A DNA stretch of 62,674 nt from Nitrosomonas mobilis (lineage in GTDB: Bacteria; Pseudomonadota; Gammaproteobacteria; Burkholderiales; Nitrosomonadaceae): positions 1 through 62,674 of the forward strand of contig NZ_FMWO01000055.1 in the NCBI RefSeq assembly GCF_900103035.1. The letters run 5' to 3'. Shown piece by piece: positions 28,005 to 35,969 of the stretch. Numbering within the stretch: the stretch's first letter is position 1; the number at the start of each line of letters is the position of its first letter. The position numbers and the translations under genes were made by a program. A model generated the notes under the pieces. That model was not told where the DNA came from. It ran no database searches and saw only the letters and a list, made by a program, of their open reading frames with translations.

Positions 28005-28895
28005 ATGAATGCTGCTGAATTTAAAACCGGTTATGTCTCCATCGTGGGACGTCCTAATGTAGGCAAGTCGACGTTGCTGAATCATCTGGTCAAGCAAAAA
28101 ATCAGCATTACCTCCCGGAAGCCGCAGACAACCCGTCACCGCATTCATGGGATTTTGACAGATACACAGTCGCAATTCATTTTTGTTGATACCCCGGGTT
28201 TTCAGACACGCTATCGTAGCGAACTCAATCAGGCGATGAACCGAGTGGTTATGCAAACACTGCACGGTGTCGATGTCATTATCTTCGTCATCGAAGCAGG
28301 TAAATTTGATCGCCAGGATGAAGCGGTCCTTGAGCGCTTGCCAACTGACCGACCGGTCATGCTGGTTATCAATAAAATTGATTTGCAGGCGGATAAGCTG
28401 CAATTGCTTCCCTTTATGCAGGAAATGGCGGACAGGTTCAATTTTGTAGAGATGATTCCGGTTAGCGCCCTGCAAAATGAGTTGCTGATCGAATTGATAG
28501 AAGCTATCCGGAATTATTTGCCGGTCAGCCCGCCGTTGTTTGGTGGGGATGATATAACGGATCGCAGCGAGCGTTTTCTGGCCGCCGAGCTATTGCGAGA
28601 AAAAATCTTCCGGCAAATTGGGCAGGAAATTCCCTATTCTGTCAGCGTGATCATTGAACAGTTTACGGTTGAAGGCAATTTGCGGCGTATTCATGCCTGC
28701 ATTCTGGTGGACCGTCCCAATCAGAAAGCCATCATCATTGGTAAACAGGGGAAAAAAATGAAGGAGATGGCAACCCAGGCGCGGAAGGATATGGAGACGT
28801 TGTTTGGCGGCAAGGTGTATCTGGAAGTCTGGGTCAAGGTGAAGACTGGCTGGGCGGATGATGGCAACGTACTGAAGAATCTGGGTTACGAATGA
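28005..28895 (+). CDS. era: GTPase Era
   Basis: GTPase that binds the 3' end of 16S rRNA and helps assemble the 30S subunit. G1 [10 protein letters not shown]3 DTPGF and G4 NKID are present, with a C-terminal KH domain ([20 protein letters not shown]). ATG 28005 is preferred because it gives the family start [17 protein letters not shown] and has GAGG nine bases upstream; a longer in-frame start at 27954 would add 17 residues without support. In related bacteria recO lies directly after era; here pdxJ does. Confidence 0.95.
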   Translation: MNAAEFKTGYVSIVGRPNVGKSTLLNHLVKQKISITSRKPQTTRHRIHGILTDTQSQFIFVDTPGFQTRYRSELNQAMNRVVMQTLHGVDVIIFVIEAGKFDRQDEAVLERLPTDRPVMLVINKIDLQADKLQLLPFMQEMADRFNFVEMIPVSALQNELLIELIEAIRNYLPVSPPLFGGDDITDRSERFLAAELLREKIFRQIGQEIPYSVSVIIEQFTVEGNLRRIHACILVDRPNQKAIIIGKQGKKMKEMATQARKDMETLFGGKVYLEVWVKVKTGWADDGNVLKNLGYE

Positions 28896-28955
28896 CAAGA
28901 GCTGCGAAACAGGTGTTATAGAAACAAACTACTTTGGGAGGATGCAACTACCATC

Positions 28956-29681
28956 ATGATTACGCTGGGCGTTAATATTGATCATATCGCCACTGTGCGT
29001 CAGGCGCGTGGTACTACATATCCTGATCCGGTGGAAGCAGCGATGATCGCCGAGACGGCTGGTGCGGATGCCATTACCCTGCATTTGCGAGAAGATCGCC
29101 GCCATATTCAAGATAGAGACGTCGAGATACTGCGTGAGCGTTTGACCACCCGCATGAATCTTGAAAGTGCGGTTACTCGGGAAATGATCGATTTTGCCTG
29201 CCGTATCAAACCGCAGGATGTCTGTCTGGTCCCCGAGCGGCGTGAGGAACTGACCACCGAGGGGGGGTTGGATGTCGTGCGTCATTTTGATCAGGTCAAG
29301 GCGGCTTGTGACTCGCTGGCGCAGGCGGGTACACGTGTTTCATTGTTTATCGATGCGCAGCCGCAGCAAGTTGATGCGGCTGTCAAAGCGGGGGCGCCGG
29401 CAGTCGAGCTTCATACCGGCCGTTTTGCCGATGCCAAGAGTGATGTCGAACAGCAGGCAGAACTGACAGCGATCAAAGCCATGGTCAAGTATGGTCTTGA
29501 ATGTGGCCTGCAAGTCAATGCCGGACATGGATTGCACTACCAGAATACCTTGCCGATAGCTGCGCTCACTGGTATTTCTGAGCTCAATATTGGGCATGCC
29601 ATCGTGGCACGTGCCCTTTTTGTCGGCTTTGCCCAGGCGGTACGTGAAATGAAGACGCTGATCCGTCAGGCGAGCGCATGA
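28956..29681 (+). CDS. pdxJ: Pyridoxine 5'-phosphate synthase
   Basis: Condenses 1-deoxyxylulose-5-phosphate with aminoacetone-3-phosphate in the last ring-forming step of vitamin B6 synthesis. The TIM barrel shows [49 protein letters not shown] and [11 protein letters not shown]. Length 241 is standard. The last four bases overlap acpS. GGGAGG lies well upstream at about 28935. Confidence 0.96.
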   Translation: MITLGVNIDHIATVRQARGTTYPDPVEAAMIAETAGADAITLHLREDRRHIQDRDVEILRERLTTRMNLESAVTREMIDFACRIKPQDVCLVPERREELTTEGGLDVVRHFDQVKAACDSLAQAGTRVSLFIDAQPQQVDAAVKAGAPAVELHTGRFADAKSDVEQQAELTAIKAMVKYGLECGLQVNAGHGLHYQNTLPIAALTGISELNIGHAIVARALFVGFAQAVREMKTLIRQASA

Positions 29682-30055
29682 TCTATGGTATTGGTACCGA
29701 TCTGGTCGATCCTGCTCGTATCGCCCGTTCGCTGGAACGTCACGGTGAAGCGTTTGCCAAACGGGTGCTGGCGGATGTGGAATGGCCTGATTTTATCAGG
29801 CATGCTAATCCAGCCGTGTTTGTTGCCAAACGTTTTGCCGCCAAGGAAGCCTTTGCCAAGGCAATAGGCACGGGGCTGCGTGATCCGGTCAGTTTTAGCA
29901 ACATCGTGGTACTGCATGATCCGCAGGGAAAACCGTATTTTCAGTTTTGTGAGGCATTGAGTGAATGGGTGAGACAACGAGGAATTATTGCGCATCACCT
30001 GTCGATCAGTGATGAATTGACCATGGCAAGCGCCTTCGTTATTCTGGAAAAATAG
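29678..30055 (+). CDS. acpS: Holo-[acyl-carrier-protein] synthase
   Basis: Transfers 4'-phosphopantetheine from CoA to apo-ACP. The 125-residue protein has the two family motifs: [12 protein letters not shown] (catalytic Asp and Mg ligand) and [19 protein letters not shown]. Its ATG overlaps the pdxJ stop (ATGA), the common pdxJ-acpS coupling. nagZ follows two bases after the stop. Confidence 0.95.
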   Translation: MIYGIGTDLVDPARIARSLERHGEAFAKRVLADVEWPDFIRHANPAVFVAKRFAAKEAFAKAIGTGLRDPVSFSNIVVLHDPQGKPYFQFCEALSEWVRQRGIIAHHLSISDELTMASAFVILEK

Positions 30056-30057
30056 AT

Positions 30058-31083
30058 ATGTCGACGGGCGTCATCATGCTCGATATAGCGGGTACGAGCC
30101 TGTCGGCAGAGGATCGGGAAAGATTGCTGCATCCCTTGACAGGTGGAATCATCCTGTTTTCCCGTAATTTTGTATCACCTGAACAACTTTGCCAGTTGAC
30201 AGCAGAAATTCGCATACTGCGAGAACCGCCGTTGCTGATTGCTGTTGATCAGGAAGGGGGCCGGGTACAGCGTTTCCAGAGCGGATTCACACGCCTACCT
30301 GTCATGCGCAGATTGGGCGAGAGCTGGAACGATAACCCGCGGTACGCCCGTCGGCTGGCCTGGCAAGTGGGTTATGTGCTGGCCGCAGAATTGAAAGCTT
30401 GTGGGGTCGATGTCAGTTTCACGCCTGTACTGGATCTCGATTATGGGCTGGGTTGTGTCATCGGGGACCGATCCTTGCATCGTCATCCGCAGGCAGTATC
30501 GGAACTTGCGCACGAACTGATGCTCGGTATGCGTAAGGCAGGCATGATGGCGGTTGGCAAGCATTTCCCCGGGCATGGTGCGATTGCAGCAGATACGCAC
30601 GTGGAAATTGCCGTCGATACGCGTGACTTTGTGGATATCCAGATGGATGATCTGCTGCCATTTCAGCGCATGATTGATTTTGGGCTAGCCGGCATTATGG
30701 CGGCACATGTCATTTATCCTGCTGTTGATTCTTACCCAGCTGGGTTTTCCCGCAAATGGCTTCAGGATGTATTGCGGCATATGCTCGGCTTTGAAGGCTG
30801 TATATTCAGCGATGATCTGAGCATGCGTGCAACCGGCAGTTATGGTGATATGGCGGAGCGCGCCACTCTGGCGTTGCGGGCAGGCTGCGACATGGTGCTG
30901 GTGTGTAACGATACCGCGGCGACAAACCAGTTGCTGGATGATTTGTCATGGGAGATCTCCGCGACCAGCATGGCAAGACTGGCACGGATGCGTGGACATC
31001 GCAGTGATCATTCCCTGCAACAGTTACGGGAAATCCCGCAGTTTGCCCATGCGGTTGATACTATTAACGGACTTGATCAATAA
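30058..31083 (+). CDS. nagZ: Beta-N-acetylhexosaminidase NagZ
   Basis: Cytoplasmic family-3 glycosidase that removes GlcNAc from anhydro-muropeptides in cell-wall recycling. The signature [18 protein letters not shown] carries the His-Asp pair, and the nucleophile aspartate is in [10 protein letters not shown]. Length 341 is normal. It is tightly spaced behind acpS. ampD, which acts on the same recycled muropeptides, lies 2 kb downstream on the other strand. Confidence 0.95.
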   Translation: MSTGVIMLDIAGTSLSAEDRERLLHPLTGGIILFSRNFVSPEQLCQLTAEIRILREPPLLIAVDQEGGRVQRFQSGFTRLPVMRRLGESWNDNPRYARRLAWQVGYVLAAELKACGVDVSFTPVLDLDYGLGCVIGDRSLHRHPQAVSELAHELMLGMRKAGMMAVGKHFPGHGAIAADTHVEIAVDTRDFVDIQMDDLLPFQRMIDFGLAGIMAAHVIYPAVDSYPAGFSRKWLQDVLRHMLGFEGCIFSDDLSMRATGSYGDMAERATLALRAGCDMVLVCNDTAATNQLLDDLSWEISATSMARLARMRGHRSDHSLQQLREIPQFAHAVDTINGLDQ

Positions 31084-31100
31084 TATTAGGGTAGATAGAC

Positions 31101-32561
31101 ATGAATAAAATTTTTGATGTTGCGGTGATTGGTGCGGGCCCGGGTGGCTATGTGGCGGCGATTCGCTGCGCGCAACTGGGGCTGGATACCGTCTGCATCG
31201 ATGACTGGAAAAATGAGCAGCAAAAACCCAGCCTCGGTGGTACCTGTCTTAATGTCGGCTGCATTCCTTCCAAAGCGCTGCTGGAATCCTCCGAGAACGT
31301 GGAGCGAGCTAACCACAAGTTTGCCGAACACGGTATCAAGATAGAAGGCATCACAGTAGAAGTACCCGTGATGATCTCGCGCAAAGACAAAATCGTCAAA
31401 GCGTTTACCGGCGGCATCGGTATGCTGTTTAGGAAGAATAAAGTCACCAGCGTACATGGTCATGGTGTGCTGCACAAACGGGCTCAAAATGAGGATACCT
31501 GGACCGTCGAGGTGAAAAATGGCCAGGATACGCAAACCATTCAAGCGCGGCACGTCATTATCGCCACGGGTTCATCGCCACGCCAGCTGGAAGTGGCGCC
31601 AGTGGACGATCTCAATATTCTTGACAATGTTGGTGCACTCGCGCTGCAGGCTGTTCCTAAGCAGATCGCCATCATAGGCGCGGGTGTTATCGGTCTTGAG
31701 CTGGGCAGCGTGTGGCGTAGACTGGGTGCGGAAGTTACTCTTCTGGAAGCACAACCAGATTTTCTGTCTGCGGCGGATGAACAGATTGCCAAAGAAGCTT
31801 TCAAGGTATTGACCCGCGGCACCGGATTGAACATTCAAACCGGAGTGAAGATTCAATCGGTCAAGTCCCTGAAAAATATGGTGGAAATAGATTATCTGGA
31901 CCAGGAAAGCAGCAGTCAGAAATTGTCCGTGGACAAGCTGATCGTTGCCGCGGGCCGAGTAGCGAATACTACCGGACTGGGCGCAGATGCAGCCGGTCTG
32001 AAACTAGATGCTGGTGGTCAGATCGAGGTCGATGCATTTTGCCAGACTAATCTGCCGGATGTGTATGCAGTCGGGGATGTTGTCAGAGGCCCGATGCTCG
32101 CCCATAAGGCTTCCGAAGAAGGTGTGGCGGTGGCTGAGCGGATTGCGGCAAAACGGAATGGGTCAGCCAGTTCGATTGGAGAGGTGGATTTTGGCACGAT
32201 ACCGTGGGTGATTTACACCAGTCCGGAAATTGCCTGGGTTGGCAAAACTGAACAGGCGCTCAAGACAGAAGGCGTTGCCTATAAATCCGGGCAGTTTCCG
32301 TTTATGGCCAATGGCCGCGCCCGCGCACTCGGAGAAACGGCCGGTCTGGTGAAGGTTCTGGCAGATGCCGAGACTGACCAGATTCTGGGGGTGCATATGA
32401 TTGGTCCATACGTCTCGGAGATGATTGCCGAGGCGGTGACCGCAATGGCGTTTTTTGCCAGTAGTGAAGATCTGGCGCGCATTGTGCATGCTCATCCATC
32501 ATTATCCGAGGCGCTACATGAAGCGGCATTGGCTGTGGACAAGCGTGCGATTCATATCTGA
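31101..32561 (+). CDS. lpd: Dihydrolipoyl dehydrogenase
   Basis: FAD/NAD flavoprotein (E3) that reoxidises lipoyl groups of 2-oxoacid dehydrogenases. It has N-terminal GAGPGGYVAAIRCAQLG (FAD), the redox-active disulfide GGTCLNVGCIPSKALLE, the NAD motif IGAGVIGLELGSVW, and the C-terminal HAHPSLSEALHEAAL base. There is no N-terminal lipoyl domain, unlike some PDH-linked E3 proteins of betaproteobacteria, and the 486-residue form with a 20-residue loop before the disulfide resembles 2-oxoglutarate-type E3. No sucA or sucB is adjacent, so it may serve several complexes including AceEF. Confidence 0.95.
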   Translation: MNKIFDVAVIGAGPGGYVAAIRCAQLGLDTVCIDDWKNEQQKPSLGGTCLNVGCIPSKALLESSENVERANHKFAEHGIKIEGITVEVPVMISRKDKIVKAFTGGIGMLFRKNKVTSVHGHGVLHKRAQNEDTWTVEVKNGQDTQTIQARHVIIATGSSPRQLEVAPVDDLNILDNVGALALQAVPKQIAIIGAGVIGLELGSVWRRLGAEVTLLEAQPDFLSAADEQIAKEAFKVLTRGTGLNIQTGVKIQSVKSLKNMVEIDYLDQESSSQKLSVDKLIVAAGRVANTTGLGADAAGLKLDAGGQIEVDAFCQTNLPDVYAVGDVVRGPMLAHKASEEGVAVAERIAAKRNGSASSIGEVDFGTIPWVIYTSPEIAWVGKTEQALKTEGVAYKSGQFPFMANGRARALGETAGLVKVLADAETDQILGVHMIGPYVSEMIAEAVTAMAFFASSEDLARIVHAHPSLSEALHEAALAVDKRAIHI

Positions 32562-32589
32562 TTGCAGGATAAGGACTCCTGGAGGGATT

Positions 32590-33003
32590 ATGAAGTTAAT
32601 GTTGATGAGTTTATTGCTGTTATCGCTGCCGTTATCTGCTGCCGACGATGTGCAGAAACAGATACAGGAGGTCGAGGTCGCCTTGTCAATGCTGCAACAG
32701 GAACAGCAGAACCTGTTCCAGCAGTTTCAAATGTTGCAGGAATTGCGTCGGCAGGAGTTATTGCAGGAAAACAGCATCATCGTGCAACAGAACCAACCAC
32801 CTGTCACGGGAAACGCTACTCTTAATTATGATGAGGTACAAAAGCGTGAGCGGGAGCGCTTGGCTCGCATCAAGGATTATACGGCACGGCTGAGTGAAAT
32901 CCATGAGCGCTACCAGGAAATCGACCGGGAGCGGCAGGTACTGATCGGTGAGTTGGCTGCCTTGAGACAAGACAAATCCCCTGACCGGGAAGAAATGAAT
33001 TGA
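32590..33003 (+). CDS. Secreted coiled-coil protein, unknown function
   Basis: A 137-residue protein with a cleavable signal peptide (residues 1-18, ending LSAA). Almost all the rest is predicted coiled coil: Q/E-rich heptads at 20-60, a short break (PPVTGNATLNY) and a second helix at 80-130. The start at 32590 has GGAGG nine bases upstream. It lies 28 bases after lpd and ten bases before the converging ampD. The shape recalls periplasmic adaptor or YbgF-type coils, but I recognise no family. Confidence 0.75.
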   Translation: MKLMLMSLLLLSLPLSAADDVQKQIQEVEVALSMLQQEQQNLFQQFQMLQELRRQELLQENSIIVQQNQPPVTGNATLNYDEVQKRERERLARIKDYTARLSEIHERYQEIDRERQVLIGELAALRQDKSPDREEMN

Positions 33004-33013
33004 ATGACTGGTT

Positions 33014-33607
33014 TCAGACCCGATGGATGGTGATAGCGATCTGATCGGTCAAATCACACACTATTTTTTGGGTAAGGAGCGCCTGCCGGTAGCCTTGCCA
33101 GTCGAAATGATGGCCAGGATCGGTTTTGCGTTGTGGTGCGATTGTGGCATGTCCGGCAATATCGTGGATAGGGTAAGTAGTAAGCAGGCTTGCGGTCAAT
33201 CTGGCCAATTGTACGTATTGAACGGGAGTGAAAGGTTGGTTTTCGCTGCCTTCCAGTTCGATGCCGATTGAAAAATCATTGCAGCAGGTACGCTCCTTCC
33301 AGCAGGAAACTCCCGCATGCCAGGCGCGCAGCAGACACGGGACAAACTGAATAATTTCACCGCTGCGCCGGATGAAAAAGTGTGCCGAGACCCGTACACC
33401 TTGCAGCGACTGATAATAGGGATGTACGGCAGAATCAAGCCGATTGGTGAAAAGCTCAATTACCCCATCTCCGCCAAATTCTTCCGGTGGTAGGCTGATA
33501 TGATGGATCACCAGCAGACTGATATCGGTATCGTCGGGGCGTGCGTCACAATTGGGAGAAGGTATGTGTGTTGCATCAACCAGTAAACCCACCGTGTTAA
33601 TTTTCAT
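33014..33607 (-). CDS. ampD: 1,6-anhydro-N-acetylmuramyl-L-alanine amidase AmpD
   Basis: Cytoplasmic zinc amidase (amidase_2 fold) that cleaves anhydroMurNAc from stem peptides. Zinc ligands are seen in LLVIHHISLP, and in AGHATIAPQRKTDPGHHFDW (His and Asp). CLLRAWHAGVSCWKER and NDFSIGIELEG are typical of AmpD. There is no signal peptide, so it is the recycling enzyme rather than a secreted amidase. Length 197 is normal. It converges on the lpd-side genes and is divergent from tmk. Confidence 0.95.
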   Translation of the reverse strand: MKINTVGLLVDATHIPSPNCDARPDDTDISLLVIHHISLPPEEFGGDGVIELFTNRLDSAVHPYYQSLQGVRVSAHFFIRRSGEIIQFVPCLLRAWHAGVSCWKERTCCNDFSIGIELEGSENQPFTPVQYVQLARLTASLLTTYPIHDIAGHATIAPQRKTDPGHHFDWQGYRQALLTQKIVCDLTDQIAITIHRV

Positions 33608-33638
33608 ATCGATCTGACCGTATGTTCACGCCAATCAA

Positions 33639-34301
33639 ATGCCCATTTTATTAGAATCCAGCATGGTACAACCGGGAAAATTCATTACGTTCGAAGGTAT
33701 CGATGGCGCGGGGAAAAGCACTCATCTTGCTTGGCTGACAAAATTCCTGCAAAACAGAGGGCTGACAGTAGTCGTGACCCGTGAACCGGGCGGGACGGTA
33801 TTGGGCGAGAGACTGCGAGAACTATTGCTTGACCAGCGCCAGACGATGCATGCTGAGACCGAAACCTTATTGATGTTTGCGGCACGGCGCGAGCACCTTG
33901 ATAAAGTCATCCTGCCGGCGCTGGCTCGTGGCGACTGGGTAGTCTCTGATCGCTACATGGATGCCAGTTTTGCTTATCAGGGCGCAGGAAGGGGCGTGCC
34001 GCTACGGAAGCTTGCCTTGTTAGAGGAGTGGGTACAGGGCATTTTTTCACCCGATCTGACGCTATATTTCGATCTGCCGGCAGAAATTGGTAAAGCGCGC
34101 GTGCAGTCTATTAAAACCGCAGACCGCTTTGAAGTGGAATCCGATCAATTTTTTGAGCATGTCCGGCGAGGTTATTTGCAACGCGCGCAGCAATTCCAGC
34201 AACGTATCAGTGTAATTGATGCCAGTCTGCCAATTGAACAAGTCAAACAGAATTTGATGGAGTTGATCGAAGCTTTTTACCGGCAGCACGGTGGACAATG
34301 A
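33639..34301 (+). CDS. tmk: Thymidylate kinase
   Basis: Phosphorylates dTMP to dTDP. It has P-loop FEGIDGAGKSTHLAWL, the DR(Y/H) motif VSDRYMDASFAYQGAGRG and the LID region. Length 220. An in-frame ATG at 33663 (MVQPGKFITFEG) matches the family N-terminus better; neither start has a clear ribosome site, so the first eight residues are uncertain. The end overlaps holB by four bases, the conserved tmk-holB order. Confidence 0.94.
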   Translation: MPILLESSMVQPGKFITFEGIDGAGKSTHLAWLTKFLQNRGLTVVVTREPGGTVLGERLRELLLDQRQTMHAETETLLMFAARREHLDKVILPALARGDWVVSDRYMDASFAYQGAGRGVPLRKLALLEEWVQGIFSPDLTLYFDLPAEIGKARVQSIKTADRFEVESDQFFEHVRRGYLQRAQQFQQRISVIDASLPIEQVKQNLMELIEAFYRQHGGQ

Positions 34302-35338
34302 TGCAGACCACTATTTATCCCTGGCAGCAAATGTTGTGGCAGAAGATTCGGCAAGGCAGTGCTCGTCAGCATCATGCCTTGCTGCTGACAGGGCGTGCCG
34401 GAATCGGCAAGCTTGCCTGGGCACGCAGTCTGGCCAAAGTAACGTTGTGCGAACGAGTCGATGCTGATGCCGTTGCGTGTGGCACTTGTGCCAGCTGTTG
34501 CTGGTTTGAACAGAACCAGCATCCCAATTTCCGTTTGCTGACCCCGGAAGCGTTATCCGGAACGACGGATCATGCAGATAAAGACAAGGCGAGCAGTTCG
34601 TCTGAAGGCGGAGACGCTAAATCAAAAAAAAAACTTGGCCAGCAGATCACGATTACCCAAATTCGCGAACTGGATAATTTTGTCTATCTCAGCGCGCATC
34701 AGGATCGCGACAGATTGATACTGATTCACCCAGCGGAGGCGATGAATCAAGCGGCAGCTAATGCATTGCTGAAAAAACTGGAAGAGCCGCCTCCCAATGT
34801 CGTGTTCATTCTGGTGACCCATGATGTAGCGACCTTGCCGGCAACTATTCGTAGCCGTTGTCAGCAGATCGTTATGCCACTGCCAGACCGGCAGGTTGCG
34901 CAAGACTGGCTGCAGCAACAGGGGGCTGATCATGTAGAAGTTCGTTTGGCAATGTCGGGTTTTTCACCCTTGCTAGCCATGCAGTTCGATGAATCCTGGC
35001 TTGAACAGCATCAGACATTCATACGATGTCTCAGCGTACTGGATCACCTGGCTGTGGTCGGTTTGGCAGAAAAACTGCAGCAGCTCGAATTGCTATGCAT
35101 CGTGGATTGGTTGCAGAAATGGTGCTTTGACTTGATGAGCTGCCGCATGACGGGCAAGGTTCGTTATCATTTGCAGGAGGAAGCGGTGATTCGAAAAATT
35201 GCTGCCAGGATCAATCCTTCGTCACTGGCATTTCTGTGGCGCGGCCTGACTACCTCACGGCAATGGGCGCGCCACCCGCTGAATCCCAGACTGTTTATCG
35301 AAGAGCTGCTGTATCGTTATCTGGATTCAGTAGCATAA
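34298..35338 (+). CDS. holB: DNA polymerase III delta-prime subunit
   Basis: Clamp-loader subunit that helps load the beta clamp. The N-terminal AAA+ domain has a P-loop variant GRAGIGKLAWARSLAK and a zinc module with CGTCASCCWFEQNQHPNFRLLTPE. A 25-residue insertion rich in Lys, Asp and Ser (about residues 95-113) follows it. The conserved LEEPPPNVVFILVT and the SRC-like RSRCQQ are present. Length 346. pilZ and tatD genes, often next in line, are absent; a converging hypothetical gene follows. Confidence 0.92.
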   Translation: MMQTTIYPWQQMLWQKIRQGSARQHHALLLTGRAGIGKLAWARSLAKVTLCERVDADAVACGTCASCCWFEQNQHPNFRLLTPEALSGTTDHADKDKASSSSEGGDAKSKKKLGQQITITQIRELDNFVYLSAHQDRDRLILIHPAEAMNQAAANALLKKLEEPPPNVVFILVTHDVATLPATIRSRCQQIVMPLPDRQVAQDWLQQQGADHVEVRLAMSGFSPLLAMQFDESWLEQHQTFIRCLSVLDHLAVVGLAEKLQQLELLCIVDWLQKWCFDLMSCRMTGKVRYHLQEEAVIRKIAARINPSSLAFLWRGLTTSRQWARHPLNPRLFIEELLYRYLDSVA

Positions 35339-35372
35339 GAAAACAGCTGAAGATAGTTGCTTCGTCAATAGA

Positions 35373-35867
35373 CTACCAGTCTATACATTCATTTCTGTCA
35401 TGATCAACCGTGCAGGACCACTGAGTACGATGGATACCGGCCTTGCGGTTGAGCAGGAAGTCGGCTTTTTGCCTTTGCAATTGCTCGCCGGTAGGAATGC
35501 TTTTTTCCGGGAGGAAGCGTTCTTCTATCCAGAAGCGGATGCGGCAGAATTCTTCCTCTTTGCCGCATATTCGGGTAATCGCATTGCTGTAAATGGTCTT
35601 ATCCATTTGCCTTTTTGGTTCTACCAGAACCATATTCACGAATTTACCAGTGTTGCCCATTTCTACTTTTCGAGCCAGTCGCCAGCCGATACCACTCATC
35701 AGGGGTTCATCACCGCTGGCTTTTTCAGTTGTTGTCGTTACTTCAGTTTCAGTTTGTGACGAAACATCCTCAGTAGTATGCTGTGCATCTGATTCCTCAG
35801 AAAACACCAGCCCTGCCCAGGAAATAGCTGCAGCGAATAGCAGGCTATTTAATATGCTTTTATTCAT
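35373..35867 (-). CDS. Secreted hypothetical protein
   Basis: I do not recognise a family. The 164-residue product begins with a signal peptide (about residues 1-23, ending GLVFSEE), followed by a Thr/Glu/Ser-rich spacer (25-52) and a compact basic domain (55-164) with five cysteines after the spacer (ICGKEEEFC, WSCTVDHDRNECIDW) that could form disulfides. The start has GGAGAA just upstream. It converges with holB and is divergent from the nuclease gene. Confidence 0.72.
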   Translation of the reverse strand: MNKSILNSLLFAAAISWAGLVFSEESDAQHTTEDVSSQTETEVTTTTEKASGDEPLMSGIGWRLARKVEMGNTGKFVNMVLVEPKRQMDKTIYSNAITRICGKEEEFCRIRFWIEERFLPEKSIPTGEQLQRQKADFLLNRKAGIHRTQWSCTVDHDRNECIDW

Positions 35868-35969
35868 TTATTCTCCTAATTAACTATAATTTATTGAAAT
35901 ATATCGATTCTGTGAATCACAATATGGATCGCCTCTTGATGGGTAAATGCGCACTGGAATGCAATTGAG

